This document shows, one piece after another, positions 7,603 to 10,952 of a stretch of DNA of 10,952 nt. The notes beneath the pieces were generated by a model. It was given only the letters and a program-made list of their open reading frames with translations, ran no database searches and had not been told where the DNA came from. The translations under genes were made by a program, and so were the position numbers. Every line of letters begins with the position of its first letter. The stretch's first letter is position 1. The stretch covers positions 1 through 10,952 of the forward strand of contig CAMLOA010000029.1 in NCBI GenBank assembly GCA_946481445.1, read 5' to 3'. The stretch comes from an uncultured Devosia sp. GTDB taxonomy: Bacteria > Pseudomonadota > Alphaproteobacteria > Rhizobiales > Devosiaceae.

Positions 7603-8145
7603 TTAAATGGGTGAGCCGGCGGGACTGGTGAGCATGTAGAGCGCCACGCGCATCGCGACAAGCAGGAGCACGGTCAAAACCGCAAATCCGGCAGCCACGC
7701 CCGGGTTCCATCCAGCCGAAACCCGCGCCAGTTTGTAGAGCAGGTAGCCGATGACGAGCCAGCTCATCATCACTATCGGACCGCCGAACAGGGCCAGAAA
7801 CCCCTCGACGAGCAGGAAAGCGGTGAGGGCATAGATGCCGGGAACCAGCATGGGCAGCATGGTATCGGTCTGGCCCAGGACGAGGCGCGTCGCCATCAGG
7901 GTGACGACAAATGCCGTGACGGGCAGGGCGAGCACGAACATGGCCGCGACGATGCCGAAGATATTGGGCATGCCCACATTCATCGATGCCAGGGCAACCG
8001 CGAGGAAGGCAGCGAAGGCGAAGATCACCAGGGCGATGACCAGCCCCGGCATGGTGAGGCCGAAGCGCTCGCGCCAGCCGGCATCCCCGGCCAGGATCTG
8101 TTGCCAGCCAAGGGCGGCGTTGCGCAGGGTGAGCCAGAGCTTCAT
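7603..8145 (-). CDS. Five-helix integral membrane protein, unknown function (first of a pair)
   Basis: A 180-residue hydrophobic protein starting MKLWLTLRNAALGWQQIL. Probable membrane helices lie at about 31-55, 63-85, 98-120, 122-140 and 148-172, with a short polar tail. The stretch TRLVLGQTDTMLPMLV after helix 2 is shared in pattern with the next gene (R-L-x-LG-x-x-D-x-x-x-P). The Trp-containing amphipathic N-terminus precedes helix 1. The ATG overlaps the dapE TGA by one base (TGATG on the minus strand), so translation is almost certainly coupled to dapE. I do not recognise a characterised family with confidence; Yip1-like is a possibility. No catalytic motif is visible. Its tight coupling to dapE is the main contextual clue, but such coupling does not prove a role in diaminopimelate synthesis. 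Confidence 0.88.
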   Translation of the reverse strand: MKLWLTLRNAALGWQQILAGDAGWRERFGLTMPGLVIALVIFAFAAFLAVALASMNVGMPNIFGIVAAMFVLALPVTAFVVTLMATRLVLGQTDTMLPMLVPGIYALTAFLLVEGFLALFGGPIVMMSWLVIGYLLYKLARVSAGWNPGVAAGFAVLTVLLLVAMRVALYMLTSPAGSPI

Positions 8146-9302
8146 CAGGTGCCCTCGAAGAAGCGCTGCATGAAGGCGCGGTAGATGGCGGTGAGGCCGG
8201 TGAGGTCCGAAAGCGCAATGTGCTCGTCGGCCTTGTGCATGCTCGGGCCCACAAGGCCACACTCGACGACCGGGCCATACTGGGCGATGAAGCGGGCATC
8301 GGAAGTGCCGCCGCCGGTGGAATAGTCCGGGCGCCGCCCCGTCACTTCTTCTATGGCATCGGACAGGACCGTCACGTCGGCGCTGAGCGGCGACAGGAAC
8401 GAGCGGGACGGGACACCCGCAACTTCGAACGACACCGTCGTGCCTTGTGGCGCAACAGTGGCGATGCGCGAGCGGACCCAGTCGGCCAGCGTCTCGGGCG
8501 TCCACAGGTCGTTGTAGCGGATGTTGAACCTGATGATACCCGCGGCAGGAATGACGTTGGACACGGCATTGCCCACATCGATGGAGGTAACCTCCAGATT
8601 GGTGGCCGGGAAGTGGTCGGTACCGGCATCGATGGTGGTATCGAGTGCGGTGACGATGCGGGCGAGCACGGGCAGCGGATTGTTGGCTTTGTCGGGATAG
8701 GCGACATGGCCCTGGATGCCGGTGACGGTAATCCGCCCCGACAGCGAGCCGCGGCGGCCGATCTTGATGCTGTCCCCGAGCAGTGCTGACGAGCTTGGCT
8801 CGCCCACGATGGCGAAATCGAAGCGATGCTGGTTGGCCTCAGCCCATGCCATGAGCTTTTCGGTGCCGTTGACGGCGTCGGCTTCCTCGTCATTGGTGAT
8901 GGCGAGCATGATGGTGCCCGCATCGGCCGGCACGCCGGAACAGGCGGCAACGAAGGCGGCGATGCCCGATTTCATGTCGGCGGCGCCGCGGCCGAAGAGC
9001 TTGCCATCGGCTTCGCGCGGGGTGAACGGATCGGCGGACCATTGCGCGACATCGCCCGGCGGCACAACATCGGTATGCCCGGCGAACAGCAGCCGGCGTC
9101 CGGAGCCGCCGCGTATGGCGAAGAGGTTGTCCACCGGGTAGGAACCATCACCCTCGAAACGCAGGCGATGCACGGCAAAGCCGATGCTGCCCAGGGTGGC
9201 TTCGAGCAGATCGAGAACGCCTGCCGGCTCGGGGGTAACCGAGGGGCAGGCGATGAGATGCTTGAGAAGGTGGACGGGATCGTCCGCAGGCACAGTCGTC
9301 AC
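8145..9302 (-). CDS. dapE: Succinyl-diaminopimelate desuccinylase
   Basis: Zinc-dependent M20-family amidohydrolase that splits N-succinyl-LL-2,6-diaminopimelate into LL-diaminopimelate and succinate, on the route to lysine and peptidoglycan. It has 385 residues. Metal and catalytic residues are in place: H76 and D78 in GHTDVV, D109 in GRGAADMKSG, catalytic E139 and ligand E140 in ITNDEEADAVNGT, E168 in GEPS, and H356 in SMHKADE. I chose GTG at 9302, giving MTTVPADDPVHLLKHLIACPSVTP. A second GTG at 9293 is possible, and no in-frame ATG is near except ones deep inside the preceding gene. Ribosome signals are poor (GGA three bases before the GTG, AAGGA twelve bases before). A GANTC site (9303-9307) touches the start. 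It is 22 bp downstream of the DUF805 gene and coupled to the following membrane gene. Confidence 0.95.
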   Translation of the reverse strand: MTTVPADDPVHLLKHLIACPSVTPEPAGVLDLLEATLGSIGFAVHRLRFEGDGSYPVDNLFAIRGGSGRRLLFAGHTDVVPPGDVAQWSADPFTPREADGKLFGRGAADMKSGIAAFVAACSGVPADAGTIMLAITNDEEADAVNGTEKLMAWAEANQHRFDFAIVGEPSSSALLGDSIKIGRRGSLSGRITVTGIQGHVAYPDKANNPLPVLARIVTALDTTIDAGTDHFPATNLEVTSIDVGNAVSNVIPAAGIIRFNIRYNDLWTPETLADWVRSRIATVAPQGTTVSFEVAGVPSRSFLSPLSADVTVLSDAIEEVTGRRPDYSTGGGTSDARFIAQYGPVVECGLVGPSMHKADEHIALSDLTGLTAIYRAFMQRFFEGT

Positions 9303-9324
9303 GAGTCCATCCCGTCCTTCGGTC

Positions 9325-9798
9325 TTAGGCGGTGGCGTAGCCGAGCGGGTCGGGGCCATAGCTGTTGGGGCCCGGCGTACCCTTGAGGAAGCCGAGCTGG
9401 ATGAGCACGTAGATGGCGAAAATGCCGAAGACCAGCTGGATGGCGCCCATCCACATGTCGGGCGCCATGGCGACCATGCCATTGCCCAGGTCGACGCGGC
9501 TATAGCCGATGCCGAGCGCCTGCAGCACGGTCATGACGCCGGAAATGCCCATCATGATCTTGTAGTCCATGCCGTTATTGTCGCGATCCTGCCGGCGCTT
9601 GATGCCGATGGACAGCGCCGGATAGACCAAGATGACGAAGGCGATGACCGGCCCCCAGCTGGAAGTCATGCCCAGGCCGACAAAGCCCAGGATCAGGTAG
9701 AGAACGATGCTCGCCACGATCAGGATGACCGTGCCGATCCACCAGGTCTTGCGTGAAATGCGGCCGCTGGTGGACAGGAAGAGTTCTTGGAAGTCCAT
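9325..9798 (-). CDS. DUF805 family membrane protein
   Basis: A 157-residue inner-membrane protein with the DUF805 pattern: an N-terminal FLSTSGRISRKTWW motif, a central RRQDRDNNG motif in the place of the usual RRLHD-x-G-x-SGWW, and a C-terminal PGPNSYGPDPLG. Membrane helices lie at about 20-42, 46-65, 80-98 and 112-136. DUF805 proteins have no settled function, though some occur near cell-envelope or transport genes. The start at 9798 is supported by GAGGGG about six bases upstream. It lies between dapD and dapE, after an 86-bp gap holding a hairpin, and 22 bp before dapE, so it is probably co-transcribed with dapE. Nothing in the sequence suggests an enzymatic part in the pathway. Confidence 0.93.
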   Translation of the reverse strand: MDFQELFLSTSGRISRKTWWIGTVILIVASIVLYLILGFVGLGMTSSWGPVIAFVILVYPALSIGIKRRQDRDNNGMDYKIMMGISGVMTVLQALGIGYSRVDLGNGMVAMAPDMWMGAIQLVFGIFAIYVLIQLGFLKGTPGPNSYGPDPLGYATA

Positions 9799-9811
9799 GA
9801 TTTTCCCCTCG

Positions 9812-9843
9812 TAAAACCAAGAAGCCGGGACCCATCCGGCCCC
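9812..9843 (-). terminator. Possible terminator or attenuator after dapD
   Basis: On the minus strand GGGGCCGG (9843-9836) pairs with CCGGCTTC (9828-9821) around a seven-base loop: eight pairs including two G-U. It is followed by TTGGTTTT, an interrupted T-run. It sits in the 86-bp gap between dapD and the DUF805 gene, so it may reduce read-through from dapD into the downstream genes. The broken T-run suggests partial termination. Confidence 0.45.
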
Positions 9844-9884
9844 GACACTCTAGGCGACTCGCGGAGGACTATCCAGCGGCTCGA

Positions 9885-10727
9885 TCACTCGCGCAGCAGC
9901 TCGTTGATCCCGGTCTTGGAGCGGGTCTGCGCATCGACGGTCTTGACGATCACGGCGCAGTAGAGATTGGGGCCGGGCTGGCCATTGGGCAGCGGCTTGC
10001 CCGGAAGCGAGCCGGAGACGACCACCGAATAGGGCGGCACCTTGCCGACATGGATCTCGCCGGTATTGCGGTCGACGATCTTGGTGGAGGCACCGATGAA
10101 CACGCCCATGGAGATGACGGAGCCCTCGCCCACCACGACGCCCTCGACGACCTCGGAACGGGCGCCGATGAAGCAATTGTCCTCGATGATCACCGGGCCG
10201 GCCTGCAGCGGCTCGAGCACGCCGCCAATGCCCACGCCACCCGAAATATGGACGTTCTTGCCGATCTGGGCGCAGGAGCCGACGGTGACCCAGGTATCGA
10301 CCATGGTGCCTTCGTCCACATAGGCGCCGACATTGACGAAGCTTGGCATCAGCACGACGTTGCGGGCGATGTAGGCCGGGCTGCGGACCACCGCGCCGGG
10401 CACGGCCCGGAAGCCGGCCTCGCGGAACGTGTTCTCGCTCCAGCCCTCGAACTTGGTTGCCACCTTGTCCCAGTAATGCGAGCCGCCCGGGGCGCCTTCG
10501 ATCAGGCGGTTGTCGTTCAGCCGGAAGTTGAGCAGCACGGCCTTCTTGAGCCACTGATTGACCTGCCAGGCGCCGTCCACCTTCTCGGCGACGCGGAGCT
10601 TGCCGGTATCGAGCAGGCGCAGCGCCTCCTCCACCGCTGCGCGCACCGGACCCTGCGTGTGGAAGCCGAGCTCGGCCCGGGCCTCGAAGGCATCATCAAT
10701 GGTCTTGGCGAGATCGGCATAGGACAT
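9885..10727 (-). CDS. dapD: 2,3,4,5-tetrahydropyridine-2,6-dicarboxylate N-succinyltransferase
   Basis: Transfers succinyl from succinyl-CoA to tetrahydrodipicolinate, the step that commits to the succinylase branch of diaminopimelate synthesis. It has 280 residues, typical length. An N-terminal helical domain (1-105) contains [20 protein letters not shown]. The left-handed beta-helix of hexapeptide repeats (about 108-225) includes the near-invariant [14 protein letters not shown] (with D144), [20 protein letters not shown] and [20 protein letters not shown]. The C-terminus ends with [17 protein letters not shown]. The ATG at 10727 has GGAG seven bases upstream. A longer in-frame reading upstream to 10946 lacks such support and would cross the promoter. 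It is the first gene of the minus-strand run, with the DUF805 gene and dapE downstream. Confidence 0.97.
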   Translation of the reverse strand: MSYADLAKTIDDAFEARAELGFHTQGPVRAAVEEALRLLDTGKLRVAEKVDGAWQVNQWLKKAVLLNFRLNDNRLIEGAPGGSHYWDKVATKFEGWSENTFREAGFRAVPGAVVRSPAYIARNVVLMPSFVNVGAYVDEGTMVDTWVTVGSCAQIGKNVHISGGVGIGGVLEPLQAGPVIIEDNCFIGARSEVVEGVVVGEGSVISMGVFIGASTKIVDRNTGEIHVGKVPPYSVVVSGSLPGKPLPNGQPGPNLYCAVIVKTVDAQTRSKTGINELLRE

Positions 10728-10755
10728 GGGCGGGCTCCGGGAACAATGCGCGCGG

Positions 10756-10783
10756 ACCATAGCGGCGGGCGGGCTGGAGTCAA
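10756..10783 (-). promoter_or_regulatory. dapD promoter with GANTC site over the -35 box
   Basis: On the minus strand TTGACT (10783-10778), a 16-bp spacer, then TATGGT (10761-10756): five of six and four of six matches to the sigma-70 consensus. Transcription would start near 10749, about 22 bases before the dapD ATG, leaving room for the GGAG ribosome site. A GANTC site (10777-10781) overlaps four bases of the -35 box. Confidence 0.6.
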
Positions 10784-10842
10784 TCGGATGGTCGCGCCAA
10801 TGCGCCGCCTGGAACGCGGTTGTCATGATTTGGACGGACCCC

Positions 10843-10892
10843 GAGACGGCTTTCGCCTCGAAAGTAAATTTTAGTGAGACGGAAACCGCCTC
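10843..10892. repeat. Two tandem 17-bp dyads upstream of dapD
   Basis: GAGACG-N5-CGCCTC occurs at 10843-10859 and again at 10876-10892, 33 bp start to start, about three helical turns. Each copy is itself an inverted repeat matching at five of six positions. The 16 bases between are AT-rich, with TAAAAT on the minus strand, in an otherwise GC-rich region. The pair is embedded in a larger inverted repeat, 10839-10849 against 10886-10896 (10 of 11 match). The arrangement suggests a two-site operator, either for dapD (whose -35 lies about 60 bp downstream) or for a gene beyond the window edge. The remaining upstream sequence (10728-10952, 225 bp) holds only the dapD promoter and ribosome site that I can name. 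Confidence 0.5.
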
Positions 10893-10952
10893 GGGGTGCC
10901 GGTTTTTGGAACTGTACCGCGCTCGGGGACGCTCGCCCTGTCGCAACGGCCT

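Noticed and set aside
10881..10907. AAACCG/CGGTTT hairpin followed by TTTTT on the plus strand, as an intrinsic terminator
   Set aside because: No plus-strand gene ends nearby, the T-run is part of the stem, and the bases are also explained by the tandem dyads.
10728..10946. N-terminal extension of dapD up to 10946
   Set aside because: The extension crosses the promoter and ribosome site, contains no conserved sequence, and DapD normally begins close to MSYADL here.
1..10952. CRISPR array, insertion sequence, prophage, toxin-antitoxin or defence genes, tRNA or rRNA
   Set aside because: No regularly spaced repeats, transposase-like motifs, cloverleaf-like sequence or matching protein families were seen on either strand.

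Overview
The window is a GC-rich stretch of bacterial chromosome (about two thirds G+C by eye). Gene content, gene order and protein style point to an alphaproteobacterium of the order Hyphomicrobiales (Rhizobiales), plausibly close to Devosia. Supporting signs are the dnaX-ybaB-recR run, the def-fmt-truA block facing dapE/dapD, rhizobial-type RecR and DapD sequences, GANTC (CcrM-type) sites in promoter gaps, and a GTTC-N7-GTTC LexA-type box. Taxonomy is inferred; no search was run.

Block 1 (1-2626, + strand) is DNA replication and repair: the 3' part of dnaX (clamp-loader subunit, start outside the window), overlapped by the nucleoid-associated gene ybaB, then recR. Block 2 (2623-4612, - strand) converges on recR: rmuC followed by a small, very acidic protein of unknown function. 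A 114-bp divergent gap (4613-4726) separates rmuC from block 3. It holds a LexA-type box, a second palindrome centred on a GANTC site, and a likely promoter for def.

Block 3 (4727-7000, + strand) is def-fmt-truA. Fmt formylates initiator tRNA, Def removes the formyl group from new proteins, and TruA makes pseudouridine in tRNA anticodon arms. A small inverted repeat resembling a common alphaproteobacterial intergenic repeat lies between def and fmt. Block 4 (6997-10727, - strand) converges on truA. Read in its own direction it runs dapD, a DUF805 membrane protein, dapE, and two small five-helix membrane proteins that look like distant paralogues. DapD and DapE are two steps of the succinylase route to meso-diaminopimelate and lysine. 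dapD has a convincing promoter whose -35 box overlaps a GANTC site. Further upstream, at 10843-10892, two copies of a 17-bp dyad sit 33 bp apart.

The coding content is mostly core metabolism. I see no mobile element, CRISPR array, tRNA or rRNA, and no new multi-gene defence-like system. The most interesting signals are regulatory: the rmuC LexA-type box, the GANTC/-35 overlap at dapD, the tandem dyads upstream of dapD, and two convergent gene pairs that each share one CTAG tetranucleotide as both stop codons. Among proteins, the least explained are the lysine-free acidic protein and the membrane pair downstream of dapE.
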